Origin: Mixta intestinalis
Lineage (GTDB): Bacteria > Pseudomonadota > Gammaproteobacteria > Enterobacterales > Enterobacteriaceae
Direction of reading: 5' to 3'
Assembly (NCBI RefSeq): GCF_009914055.1
Contig: NZ_CP028271.1
Location: 1,302,001-1,366,000, forward strand
DNA: 64,000 nucleotides
Position numbers and translations under genes: made by a program. Position 1 is the first letter of the stretch. Each line of letters opens with the position of its first letter. Of the stretch, positions 7,921 through 16,272 are shown piece by piece. Below the pieces are notes generated by a model that had not been told where the DNA came from, searched no databases, and was given only the letters and a program-made list of their open reading frames with translations.

Positions 7921-8115
7921 TCAGCCGCCATGCCGGCTCATCAGCTCCGCGATTGCCGCATTGTTTTTCTCATACAGCGCATCCAGCTGTTGGCATTTTT
8001 CGCTCAGATCCTGAGGCGGTTGCTGACCAAACAGGCTATAGGCTTCCAGCAGCATATCCATAAAAATACCGGCACCGCTGACGCATTTAATTTGAGTATG
8101 AGTAAGTAATTTCAA
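7921..8115 (-). CDS. Small peptide with double-glycine-like leader, TTG start
   Basis: A 64-residue product. The start is not an upstream ATG: TTG at 8115 is preceded by AAAGGAG at five bases, a near-perfect ribosome site. The N-terminus KLLTHTQIKCVSGAG resembles the leaders of class II microcins and related peptides (pattern L-x-x-x-E/Q-I/L-x-x-V-S-G-G/A), which are cut by peptidase-containing ABC exporters. The remaining 48 residues are helical and charged with one Cys (LSEKCQQLDALYEKNN) and end SRHGG, without the Gly-rich hydrophobic part of pore-forming microcins. No exporter or immunity gene is adjacent. I do not recognise a named family; bacteriocin-like is an inference. Confidence 0.6.
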   Translation of the reverse strand: MKLLTHTQIKCVSGAGIFMDMLLEAYSLFGQQPPQDLSEKCQQLDALYEKNNAAIAELMSRHGG

Positions 8116-8426
8116 AATGACTCCTTTACTGGCGTTATCGCCAAAATCCATGTGTAGAAAATTTGCTACTAACGGGCTGCGCCGTGTGGCGGCGCTGTCA
8201 GCAAGCCGCGCCATCCTGACAATGCTTATTTTCCTGGTCAAGGAATTGAATTTTTAACAATAAGATAATAAAGCAATATTAAAGGGAAAGGCACGGTGCC
8301 AGAAGGGGCTTAAGACGGTTTTAGCGCAGCCGATAACGTATTTTCAACCGGTGCGTAACGGTAGCATCAGCGGCTAACTCCACCTATGATTCTGTCTTTA
8401 CAGATAAGGAACAGGAGAGTAAGGAT

Positions 8427-10580
8427 ATGCGGTTATCGGTGCTATTTTTCGCCGTCGGTCTGGCCCTGAGCGGTAATGTGCAGGCAGCGGATTCGACGAC
8501 AAATCACGATCGGGAGAAGAAGATGTCCATCGAGCAACACAACCCCTTCAGCCAGCCCAGTACGCTGCCGTTCCAGGCACCGCCTTTTGACCGAATCAAA
8601 GACAGTGATTATCTGCCCGCCATTATGGCCGGTATCGCCGAAAAACAGCAGGAGGTAGCGCGTATTGCTGACGACACACAGCCGCCAACCTTCGAGAATA
8701 CCTACGTAGCGCTGGAGAGAAGCGGGGAGCTGTTGAGGCGCGTGATGAACGTGTTTAGCGCCATGACCTCCGCCAATACTAACGATCAACTGCAAAAAAT
8801 TGATGAAGAAACCGCGCCTAAACTGGCGGCGCTCGATGATGAAATCTATCTCAACAGCAAACTGTTTGCGCGCCTCGATCGCGTTTATCAACAGCGCGAA
8901 CAGTTAAATCTGGATGCAGAATCACGTCGCCTGGTTGAGGTGACCTGGCAGGCTTTCCAGCTGGCAGGTGCCAGCCTGAGCGATACGCAAAAAGCGGAGC
9001 TGAAGGCGTTAAATCAGGAAGCGGCAACGCTCAGCACCCAGTTTACCAATCGTTTGCTGGCGGCGACTAAAGCAGGCGGACTGGCAGTTACGGATAAAGC
9101 GGCGCTGGCCGGGCTCAGCGACAGTGAAATTGCGGCGGCGGCTGAGGCTGCCGAAGCGCGTGGCCTGAAAAATCAGTGGCTGCTGACGCTACAGAACACG
9201 ACGCAGCAGCCAGCGTTGCAGACGTTGACCAACCGCGCTACCCGCGAGGCGCTGTTTAACGCCTCATGGGATCGAGCGGAAAAGGGCGACAACAATGATA
9301 CACGCCAGCTAATTGCGCGCCTTGCCGCAGTGCGGGCGCAGCAGGCGAAACTGCTGGGCTTTAGCAGCTATGCGGAGTGGAAGCTTCAGGATCAAATGGC
9401 GAAAACGCCACAGGCAGCGTTAACCTTTATGCGTAATATCGTACCGGCGGCTACCGCGCGGGCCACGCGTGAGGCGGCAGATATTCAGGCGGCTATCGAT
9501 CGGCAGCAGGGCGGCTTTAAACTGGCCCCCTGGGACTGGACACACTACGCCGAGCAGGTGCGGCGCGCTAAATACGATCTCGATGAGTCACAGATCCGGC
9601 CTTACTTTGAGCTGAATAACGTGCTGGAAAACGGGGTATTTTATGCGGCCAACCAGCTGTACGGTTTGACCTTTAAACAGCGTAAGGATCTGCCGGTTTA
9701 TCAGCCGGACGTGCGCGTGTATGAAGTCTTTGATCAGGATGGCACATCGCTGGCGCTGTTCTACACCGATTTCTTTAAGCGCGATAACAAAGGCGGCGGT
9801 GCCTGGATGAGTAATTTTGTCGATCAATCCAGACTATTGGGTACCAAACCGGTTATCTATAACGTGGCTAACTTCAGCAAACCGGCAGCGGGCCAGCCTG
9901 CGCTGCTTTCATGGGACGATGTCATCACTATGTTCCATGAGTTTGGTCATGCGCTGCACGGCATGTTTGCCGATCAACAGTATCCGAGCCTTTCCGGCAC
10001 CGCCACGCCACGTGATTTTGTCGAGTTTCCGTCACAGTTCAATGAGCACTGGGCCAGCGATGACAAGGTGTTTAAACATTTTGCCCGTCATTACCAGACC
10101 GGCGAGCCGATGCCGCAGGCGCTGCATGATAAAATCCTCAAGGCGGATAAGTTTAATAAAGGCTACGACATGACCGAACTGCTGGCGGCGGCGCTGCTGG
10201 ATATGCACTGGCACAGCCTGAGCGCCGATGCGCCGCAGCAGGACGTGGACCAGTTCGAACAGCAGTCACTGGTGCAGGATAAGATCAACCTGCCTGAAGT
10301 ACCGCCGCGCTATCGTTCCAGCTATTTCCAGCATATCTGGGGTAACGGCTATGCAGCTGGCTATTATGCCTACCTGTGGACCGAAATGCTGGCAGATGAC
10401 GGCTTCGAATGGTTTAAAGAGCATGGGGGCCTGACGCGTGAAAACGGTCAGCGCTTCCGCGATATGGTGCTGTCTCGCGGCAACAGCAGCGATCTGAAAC
10501 AGCTTTACCATGACTGGCGTGGTCAGGAGCCGCAGATTGAGCCGATGCTGATTAACCGTGGCCTGAAAGAAGAGCAGTAA
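8427..10580 (+). CDS. dcp: Peptidyl-dipeptidase Dcp (M3 zinc metallopeptidase)
   Basis: Removes C-terminal dipeptides from peptides. The HEFGHALHG zinc motif lies near residue 505 with the downstream Glu ligand in FVEFPSQFNEHW, and the C-terminal substrate region NGYAAGYYAYLW is conserved. The 717-residue form starts at ATG 8427 (AAGGAT ahead, GGAG further up) and has an obvious signal peptide ending NVQAA. An internal ATG at 8523, with GGGAGAAGAAG directly upstream, would give 685 residues beginning MSIEQHNPF, matching the 681-residue E. coli Dcp. Two products, exported and cytosolic, are therefore possible. Followed by a strong terminator. Confidence 0.95.
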   Translation: MRLSVLFFAVGLALSGNVQAADSTTNHDREKKMSIEQHNPFSQPSTLPFQAPPFDRIKDSDYLPAIMAGIAEKQQEVARIADDTQPPTFENTYVALERSGELLRRVMNVFSAMTSANTNDQLQKIDEETAPKLAALDDEIYLNSKLFARLDRVYQQREQLNLDAESRRLVEVTWQAFQLAGASLSDTQKAELKALNQEAATLSTQFTNRLLAATKAGGLAVTDKAALAGLSDSEIAAAAEAAEARGLKNQWLLTLQNTTQQPALQTLTNRATREALFNASWDRAEKGDNNDTRQLIARLAAVRAQQAKLLGFSSYAEWKLQDQMAKTPQAALTFMRNIVPAATARATREAADIQAAIDRQQGGFKLAPWDWTHYAEQVRRAKYDLDESQIRPYFELNNVLENGVFYAANQLYGLTFKQRKDLPVYQPDVRVYEVFDQDGTSLALFYTDFFKRDNKGGGAWMSNFVDQSRLLGTKPVIYNVANFSKPAAGQPALLSWDDVITMFHEFGHALHGMFADQQYPSLSGTATPRDFVEFPSQFNEHWASDDKVFKHFARHYQTGEPMPQALHDKILKADKFNKGYDMTELLAAALLDMHWHSLSADAPQQDVDQFEQQSLVQDKINLPEVPPRYRSSYFQHIWGNGYAAGYYAYLWTEMLADDGFEWFKEHGGLTRENGQRFRDMVLSRGNSSDLKQLYHDWRGQEPQIEPMLINRGLKEEQ

Positions 10581-10600
10581 TTAGATTAACTTCAGGTAGT

Positions 10601-10626
10601 AAAAAAGGGCAGCGATGCCCTTTTTT
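10601..10626 (+). terminator. Rho-independent terminator after dcp
   Basis: A6-GGGC, loop AGCGAT, GCCC-T6: short GC stem extended by the A/T tracts, 20 bases after the dcp stop. It works in both orientations by sequence. Confidence 0.85.
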
Positions 10627-10649
10627 GCGTCTGTCAGAAGGATTCAAAG

Positions 10650-11519
10650 ATGTGCAATACGTTTTTATGGCGCCGTTCTCTGTTTGCCGCCGCGCTTACG
10701 CTGCTTTCTGCCGCCGTACAGGCTGACGAAGCGGCGCTGACGCAGCAGCTCGCCGCACTGGAAAAAAGCGTCGGCGGCAGGCTTGGCGTAGCCTGGATTG
10801 ATGAGGGCGCTTCACATTATGGTTATCGGGCTGATGAGCGTTTCCCGATGACCAGCACCTTTAAGACGCTGGCGGTGGCGGCCATTCTGCATCAAAATGT
10901 CAGCCAGCCGCATCTGCTGGAGAAAAAAATTGCGATAGAAGAGGCGGACCGGGTGCCATGGACGCCGGTGACCGGCAATTATTTTGGTAAAAAAATGAGC
11001 GTAGCCGCCCTTTGCGCCGCAGCAATTGAATATAGCGATAACCTGGCGGCGAATTACCTGTTAAAAGAGGCCGGTGGACCGCAGGGCATAACCCGCTACG
11101 CCCGTTATTTAGGTGACAGCGTCACGCAGCTTAATCGCCTGGAGCCGGAACTTAATAGCGCGGTGCCGGGCGATAAGCGTGATACCACCACACCTGCGGC
11201 GATGGCGGAAAACCTCTATAAGCTGACGTTGGGAACGGCCTTGCCGACTGCCCAACGCCAGCAGCTAATCTCCTGGCTACAACAGAGCACCACCGGTGCT
11301 GAAAGTATCCGCGCAGGCGTTCCTGCAGGCTGGCGGGTTGGCGATAAAACCGGAGCTGGTGCCTATGGTTCGACCAATGACATCGCGATTCTCTGGCCGG
11401 AAAAGGGCGCGCCGAAAATTCTGGCGATCTATTTTACCCAGCCGCAGCCGGACGCAGCGAATAATAAAGCGGTACTGGCTGCTGCAACGCGGCTGACGAT
11501 TAAAGCGCTTTATCACTGA
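10650..11519 (+). CDS. bla: Class A serine beta-lactamase
   Basis: Periplasmic enzyme hydrolysing the beta-lactam ring, 289 residues. Signal peptide (LFAAALTLLSAAVQA), active-site STFK near residue 69, SDN loop (EYSDNLAANYLL), omega-loop Glu (RLEPELNS) and KTG triad (GDKTGAGAYGSTND) are all present and correctly ordered, so catalytic competence is expected. Residues flanking STFK and KTG are not cysteines, so the KPC/SME-type carbapenemase disulfide is absent. ATG follows AAGGA. No AmpR/LysR-type regulator, IS element or integron is adjacent; it sits between dcp and glsB, which points to an intrinsic chromosomal gene. The spectrum cannot be deduced. Confidence 0.93.
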   Translation: MCNTFLWRRSLFAAALTLLSAAVQADEAALTQQLAALEKSVGGRLGVAWIDEGASHYGYRADERFPMTSTFKTLAVAAILHQNVSQPHLLEKKIAIEEADRVPWTPVTGNYFGKKMSVAALCAAAIEYSDNLAANYLLKEAGGPQGITRYARYLGDSVTQLNRLEPELNSAVPGDKRDTTTPAAMAENLYKLTLGTALPTAQRQQLISWLQQSTTGAESIRAGVPAGWRVGDKTGAGAYGSTNDIAILWPEKGAPKILAIYFTQPQPDAANNKAVLAAATRLTIKALYH

Positions 11520-11524
11520 GAAGG

Positions 11525-11547
11525 AAGCCGGAACGGATATCCGGCTT
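11525..11547. terminator. Bidirectional hairpin between bla and glsB
   Basis: Stem AAGCCGGA / TCCGGCTT with a seven-base loop lies between the convergent genes and touches the glsB stop codon. TTAAAATAT follows on the plus strand. Confidence 0.65.
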
Positions 11548-12469
11548 AAAATATCGAACAGCCGAGCCGCTCGGAAAGCAGCTCCAGCGCGGCAGTGCCC
11601 GCCAGCGAATTGCCAGAAGCATCAAGCCCAGGCGACCACACCGCAATCGACATCTCACCGGGAATGGCGGCGATAATGCCGCCGCCAACGCCCGATTTCC
11701 CTGGCATGCCGACGCGCCAGGCAAACTCGCCGGCGCCGTCATACATGCCGCTGGTGATCAGCAGGGCATTGATTTGACGCGTCTGGCGCGGAGTCAGCAC
11801 CGGCGGCGCATCGCCAAACGGTATGCCCTGGTTAGCCAGATAAAAGAAACAGCGCGCCAGCTCCAGGCAGCTCATCGATAAAGAGCAGTAGTGAAAGTAG
11901 GTTTGCAGCACGCCAGGTACATCATTATCAAAATTGCCAAAGGACTTCATCAGCCAGGCAATAGCGGCGTTACGGGCGGAGTGTTCAAACTCCGAGCGTG
12001 CCACATGACGATCGTAATTGATGCCCGACTCGCCGCAGAGCTGGCGCACCACCTCAAGCATGCGCTGGCGCGGCGCGGTCAGCCGGGTTTCCAGCATATC
12101 GCATACCACCAACGCACCCGCATTGATAAAGGGATTGCGCGGCTTGCCACGTTCGATCTCCAGCTGCACCAGCGAATTAAACGGCTGGCCTGACGGCTCT
12201 TTGCCGACGCGCTGCCAGATTTCCTGTTCCTGATAGCGCGTTTGCGCCAGGGTTAGCGACAGCACTTTAGAGATCGACTGGATCGAGAAGCGCACACCGG
12301 CATCACCGGCCTGATAAACGCTGCCGTCATGAGTAAAGATAGCGATACCAAGATAATCGGGCGATACCTGCGCCAGCGCCGGAATATAGTCGGCGACTTT
12401 TCCCTGACGCGTCAGGGGACGAACCTGATGCAGGATCTCTTCCAGTAAAGCATTGCTGAGCTCGGCCAC
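11546..12469 (-). CDS. glsB: Glutaminase GlsB (YneH)
   Basis: Cytosolic serine-dependent glutaminase converting L-glutamine to glutamate and ammonia. At 307 residues it matches E. coli GlsB (308). The catalytic SxxK motif is in FSIQSISKVLSL; GKEPSGQPFNSLVQLE, NPFINAGALV, SEFEHSARNAAIAWLMKSFGN and SGVGGGI are the conserved family blocks. The start appears to be GTG with GGAG eight bases upstream. It is a monocistronic minus-strand gene facing bla. No acid-resistance regulators are visible nearby. Confidence 0.95.
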   Translation of the reverse strand: MAELSNALLEEILHQVRPLTRQGKVADYIPALAQVSPDYLGIAIFTHDGSVYQAGDAGVRFSIQSISKVLSLTLAQTRYQEQEIWQRVGKEPSGQPFNSLVQLEIERGKPRNPFINAGALVVCDMLETRLTAPRQRMLEVVRQLCGESGINYDRHVARSEFEHSARNAAIAWLMKSFGNFDNDVPGVLQTYFHYCSLSMSCLELARCFFYLANQGIPFGDAPPVLTPRQTRQINALLITSGMYDGAGEFAWRVGMPGKSGVGGGIIAAIPGEMSIAVWSPGLDASGNSLAGTAALELLSERLGCSIF

Positions 12470-12563
12470 AACTTTCGCTCCGTTATATTAGCTAATGGCG
12501 CAGCATCATCGTGGGTTGTTGCCGTCTCGTCAACGGCTGAAAGCAAAAAGCGTGCTCGGGAGA

Positions 12564-12601
12564 AAAAAGCACGCCGTCAGTGCGGCAGGCATGACGGCGT
12601 A
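12564..12601 (-). terminator. Rho-independent terminator of the enone reductase gene
   Basis: Nine-base-pair stem ACGCCGTCA / TGACGGCGT with a T6 tract after it on the minus strand, immediately behind the stop codon of the 12607-13674 gene. Confidence 0.8.
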
Positions 12602-12606
12602 ACCAA

Positions 12607-13674
12607 TCAGGAAGGGATAATGTGGTTTGCTTTTAGCTTATCGAATAGCGCGAAGAAGGCTTCGCGTGTCGAGCGGTAACCGGTAAAGCCAGCGTTGCGG
12701 CTCTTACTCATATCGGTAAACACTTCCATCGGGCGCCCCAAATCGGCATCGGTGTGCCACCACGAAGCCAGACGAGAAACATCCGCTTCACGTAGCTGAT
12801 ATTTCTCAGCGATCTCCCGCCAGTTATCTTCAGCATCGAGCATTCGGCCTTCCAGCGGCTGCATCTCGCCAGGGAACGGCGCTGCTTCAATGCCAAAATA
12901 GTCAGCGATCTGCTGCCACATCCATTTCCAGCGAAAAACATCGCCGTTTACCACGTTAAAATCTTCGTTCTTTGCGGCGGGTGACGTCGCGGCCCATTCC
13001 AGCTGCTCTGCCAGCAGGCCAGCATCCGTCATATCGGTAACGCCGTTCCACTGCGCTTCCGAACCGGGGAAAATAAACGGCTTGCCCGTTTCCTTACATA
13101 GCGTAGCGTATACCGCCAGCGTCTGGCCCATATTCATCGCATTGCCCAGCGCGTAGCCGATAACGGTATGCGGACGATGCACGCTCCAGGTGCAGCCATA
13201 TTTTTCCGCTGCGGCGAACACTTCATCTTCCTGTGCATAATAAAAGTTATCTACCGGCTGGCGCCCCTGTTCTTCACGGAACGGCGTCATCGGTACGCTG
13301 CCTTTGCCATAGGCATCAAACGGACCGAGGTAGTGTTTCAGGCCGGTTACCAACGCCACGTGGCTGCCTTGCAGCCGATTGCCCAGCGCTTCCAGCACGT
13401 TGCGCACCATTGCGCCGTTAACGCGAATGTTTTCTTTTTCATTTGCCTGGCGCGCCCAGACGCTGAAAAAAATGCTGTCGAACCGCAAATCACCCAGCGC
13501 ATCCTTTACCGATTGCGCCGACGTTAAATCAGCGGTCAGGGAATGACATCCCTGCGGTACCGGCGTACGGCCACGTGATAAGCCGGATACCTGCCAGCCA
13601 TCCGCCTGAAGTTTTTCCGCCAGCGCGCTGCCGACGATGCCGCTAACGCCTACGATTAATGCTGTTTTGCTCAT
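12607..13674 (-). CDS. Atypical SDR oxidoreductase, PRISE-type (progesterone 5-beta-reductase/iridoid synthase-like)
   Basis: NADPH-dependent reductase of activated C=C bonds, 355 residues, the usual length of PRISE proteins. The N-terminal Rossmann motif is VGVSGIVGSALAEKL, followed by the basic SRGR that selects NADPH. The family's catalytic Tyr lies in DNFYYAQEDEVF (the Y-x-x-x-K of classical SDRs is replaced), and the Lys is in TGLKHY. W-rich C-terminus (WKWMWQQIADYFG; LASWWHTDADLG) also fits. AAGGAGG precedes ATG. It is divergently transcribed from a LysR regulator 96 bases away, its probable controller. Physiological substrate unknown; bacterial members are thought to act on small enones. 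Confidence 0.85.
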   Translation of the reverse strand: MSKTALIVGVSGIVGSALAEKLQADGWQVSGLSRGRTPVPQGCHSLTADLTSAQSVKDALGDLRFDSIFFSVWARQANEKENIRVNGAMVRNVLEALGNRLQGSHVALVTGLKHYLGPFDAYGKGSVPMTPFREEQGRQPVDNFYYAQEDEVFAAAEKYGCTWSVHRPHTVIGYALGNAMNMGQTLAVYATLCKETGKPFIFPGSEAQWNGVTDMTDAGLLAEQLEWAATSPAAKNEDFNVVNGDVFRWKWMWQQIADYFGIEAAPFPGEMQPLEGRMLDAEDNWREIAEKYQLREADVSRLASWWHTDADLGRPMEVFTDMSKSRNAGFTGYRSTREAFFALFDKLKANHIIPS

Positions 13675-13770
13675 TACGCCTCCTTTTTGCTCGTGCTGAT
13701 AAGCATAGTGCGGAATTTATTTCCCAGCTCTGGTATAAATTCACAAGATTCTGGAACAGGATTCATCAAT

Positions 13771-14673
13771 ATGGCGGGAAACGATCTGCTGAAAGGCATT
13801 ATGCCGTTTGTTGCGACGGTGGAGGCGGGTAACTTTAGCGCTGCGGCTGAGCGGCTAAATCTGACCAGTTCGGCAATCAGTAAAAGCATAGCTCGACTGG
13901 AGGAGCGGCTGGGCTCGCAGCTGTTTGAACGCACCACGCGTAGCCTGAAGCTGACCGATGCCGGAGAAGCCTATTACCAGACCTGTCAGCGTGTGGTGAA
14001 TGAACTGAGCGAGGCGGAGATGGTGCTGGCGGCGCAGCGCACGCGGGCAGTAGGAAGACTGCGCGTGGCGGTGCCGATGACCTTTGGACGCACGCACGTT
14101 ATGCCGCTGGTGAATAGGTTTTGCCTCAGCTATCCCGATCTGCAAATCAATATGACCTTTGCCGATCGCTTTGTGGATCTGTTTGATGAGGGTATTGACG
14201 TTGCGGTACGTATCGGTGGACCAGCGGATTATCCCGCCTCGCTGGGGGTTCGTTACATGGGCAGAGAACAACTGGTTTTTTGCGCCTCGCCCGATTATCT
14301 ACAGCGCCACGGTACGCCGCAGAATCTGGATGAACTACAGCAGCATCGGGCCATCGCCTATGAACGCGTTGATGGGACTACCACGCCCTGGCGTTTTTTA
14401 GCCGCGGACGGCAGCATTGCCAGCCGTATGGTGACGCAGGGCCTGGCTTTTGGCGACAGCGAGGCACAGTTAAGCGCGGTCAGCGCGGGTTTAGGGATCG
14501 CACAGATGGCTACCTGGCTGATTGACGAGGCGCAGCAGGCGGGCAGGGTGAAGATTATTTTGCCGCAGCTGGCGCTGGACGGACTGCCGCTCTGGCTGAT
14601 CTGGCCACGTAAAAAACAGCTGCTGCCAAAGGTGGATGCGTTGCTGAAAGCCTTTCAGGCGCTCTCTGTTTAA
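13771..14673 (+). CDS. LysR-family transcriptional regulator
   Basis: DNA-binding regulator of 300 residues. The winged helix-turn-helix at the N-terminus (FVATVEAGNFSAAAERLNLTSSAISKSIARLE) and ERTTRSLKLTDAGEAYY are classic for the family; the periplasmic-binding-like effector domain follows (residues about 90-295). I choose the ATG at 13771 (AGGA nine bases upstream, MAGNDLLKG) over the open frame start at 13687, which would add 28 non-conserved residues overlapping the shared promoter. Divergent arrangement with the enone reductase at 12607-13674 suggests it controls that gene and itself. Confidence 0.9.
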   Translation: MAGNDLLKGIMPFVATVEAGNFSAAAERLNLTSSAISKSIARLEERLGSQLFERTTRSLKLTDAGEAYYQTCQRVVNELSEAEMVLAAQRTRAVGRLRVAVPMTFGRTHVMPLVNRFCLSYPDLQINMTFADRFVDLFDEGIDVAVRIGGPADYPASLGVRYMGREQLVFCASPDYLQRHGTPQNLDELQQHRAIAYERVDGTTTPWRFLAADGSIASRMVTQGLAFGDSEAQLSAVSAGLGIAQMATWLIDEAQQAGRVKIILPQLALDGLPLWLIWPRKKQLLPKVDALLKAFQALSV

Positions 14674-14726
14674 TTTATGTCTTTATTCGTATTATTAGCT
14701 ATGTATTAAATGCTGGCTCAGCTTAT

Positions 14727-15137
14727 TCAATCATTTCTGTGGCACAGATAAATCAGGATATAACCAACGGCAAGAACAGAAAAGAATAACAAACTCATCC
14801 CCCAGTCAGTACCATACCATAATGTTAATTCATCAATTATTTCATCATTATCGTTTCGAAAAACGGTGATCTCTTTAAGCGCAGGCTTAAAAACAGGAAT
14901 AAGCAGGGCAATTACCAGTGGGCTAGCCCAGAGAATAAGGCCGATTTCCAGTTTCATTCCCAAAAATATTACCGTTCCGACTAAAAAGCCCCAGGCAAAG
15001 AGATTGCCTCCCGTTTCCAGTGCGGTTTGCCATTCAATACCAAATGCTTTTTTCAGCCAGAACACAACTACCGAAAAGGAAAATATCGCCCCTAAAAAAA
15101 TTAATGACTTGCCATTTGACTTATTGTTGTCACTCAT
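14727..15137 (-). CDS. Hypothetical membrane protein
   Basis: 136 residues with four predicted hydrophobic helices (LIFLGAIFSFSVVVFWL; LFAWGFLVGTVIFLGM; IGLILWASPLVIALLIPVF; MSLLFFSVLAVGYILIYL). A polar N-terminus (MSDNNKSNGKS) and a charged cytosolic or periplasmic loop (FRNDNDEIIDEL) lie around them. I do not recognise the family. It has lower GC than the genes to its left and marks the start of the AT-rich island that runs to 18.1 kb. Possible immunity-type membrane protein, but no partner toxin is adjacent on its strand. Confidence 0.6.
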   Translation of the reverse strand: MSDNNKSNGKSLIFLGAIFSFSVVVFWLKKAFGIEWQTALETGGNLFAWGFLVGTVIFLGMKLEIGLILWASPLVIALLIPVFKPALKEITVFRNDNDEIIDELTLWYGTDWGMSLLFFSVLAVGYILIYLCHRND

Positions 15138-16272
15138 CCTTTGAGTCCCATCAATTCTTTCAGTCGTTCAAAGTACCGGATTCTGTTAAACAAAACCATG
15201 TCTTAGATTAATCTTTATGATCGCCGATCCGTTTTGTGGTCTGGATGATAAACGGGAGTGGTAACGCCGCCTTGCGAGTGGATCAAATATAATTATTTTA
15301 TGCCAGCGGGAGGTGGGATAATTACGGTTATGCCTGATGTAGATGAGGCGACGGGAGGCCAACGCGTTTAGTTACAGTAGATCCAGGTTTATGGCGTATC
15401 ACGGTCAAACTGAGCCAGAGCACCGTCTTTTTCTTACGCGCATGGTTTTGAATGACTGCCAATAGTAGCCAGGGTTGACCAATGATTCCCGCCAGATTCT
15501 GCCATCCTTATCATTGGTGCGCATAATGTATATTATGTTAAATTGCCTATGGTGGTTAGGTTCCACTCTTTCAATTCAACAAAGCAGCCTTTATTTTCTC
15601 GATAGCTAACACCTCCTGCTCTTGTAAGCCACCATCCCACATTTCTACCTCCAACGGAGTTCCCCTTAGTTTTCAGTTTAAACTTGCTTAGAAAGTCAGG
15701 CCATTTATTCTGGTCATAACGGACGAATCGGACTCAGCGCTCTATATCACCCCTATTCTCGCTATTCTCAAATCAGGAGCTGCCTATGTGTGAAGGATTA
15801 GCGAGTCATGGGGAATTGGTGCTATGATCGGCATCACTCAGTCCGGTTGGTTACTTGTGATTTTTGGCAATTGATCAGATCGCACAACCCGGGCTGAACT
15901 CCCTCAAATTGAGCTACTATACCGCGCAACTATTTAGCACAATTTTGGGATTTTGAAGCTTGAGATTGCAAAACATCTCTTGCCGCAGCTTGCGCCCCAG
16001 GCAGCAGTTACAGTCGCAGCGAAATTATAAAGTAACTAATGTTATCTATTGTTAATAGTTACTAGTTACCAAATTACTTATACAGATAAAGTCAGTATCA
16101 AGGAACGTTGACTGCTCTGGTGCACCACTTTAGTCTGTACGCACCTGAAGCCCCGCCCTGCTCTTGCGGCTCCTGGCGGGCTTCGTTAATTAAACCGTTC
16201 CCCGTATTTAAACAATCCGCGCTGGGGCGATGTATAATTAAGTATTATCCATTAACAAGGGAAACTTCCCCT
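15138..16272. other. Decayed accessory zone
   Basis: More than a kilobase with no intact gene. It contains one convincing coding fragment (15533-15733, minus), a 22-codon ATG frame at 15300-15371 that I do not support, and an inverted repeat AGTAACTA/TAGTTACT at 16031-16063 before the effector gene. The region is AT-rich and looks like the eroded edge of a mobile island, but no integrase, IS end or attachment site can be identified. Confidence 0.5.
15533..15733 (-). pseudogene. C-terminal fragment of an unidentified protein
   Basis: 66 codons open after an in-frame TGA and ending in TAA. They read VRFVRYDQNKWPDFL, then KFKLKTKGNSVGGRNVG, WWLTRAGGVSYRENKG and CFVELKEWN. The aromatic, Gly-rich and strongly protein-like composition argues for a real former gene. 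There is no start codon and no upstream coding extension, so it is a remnant. I cannot assign a family. Its place beside an effector/immunity cassette makes a toxin or immunity origin plausible. Confidence 0.45.

Noticed and set aside
15300..15371. 22-codon ATG frame in the decayed zone
   Set aside because: Too short, no ribosome site, no recognisable sequence.
16108..16272. N-terminal extension of the putative effector (start at 16108)
   Set aside because: Non-ATG-supported and out of character (Pro/Cys-rich); ATG 16273 has AAGGGA upstream and starts a consistent helical protein.
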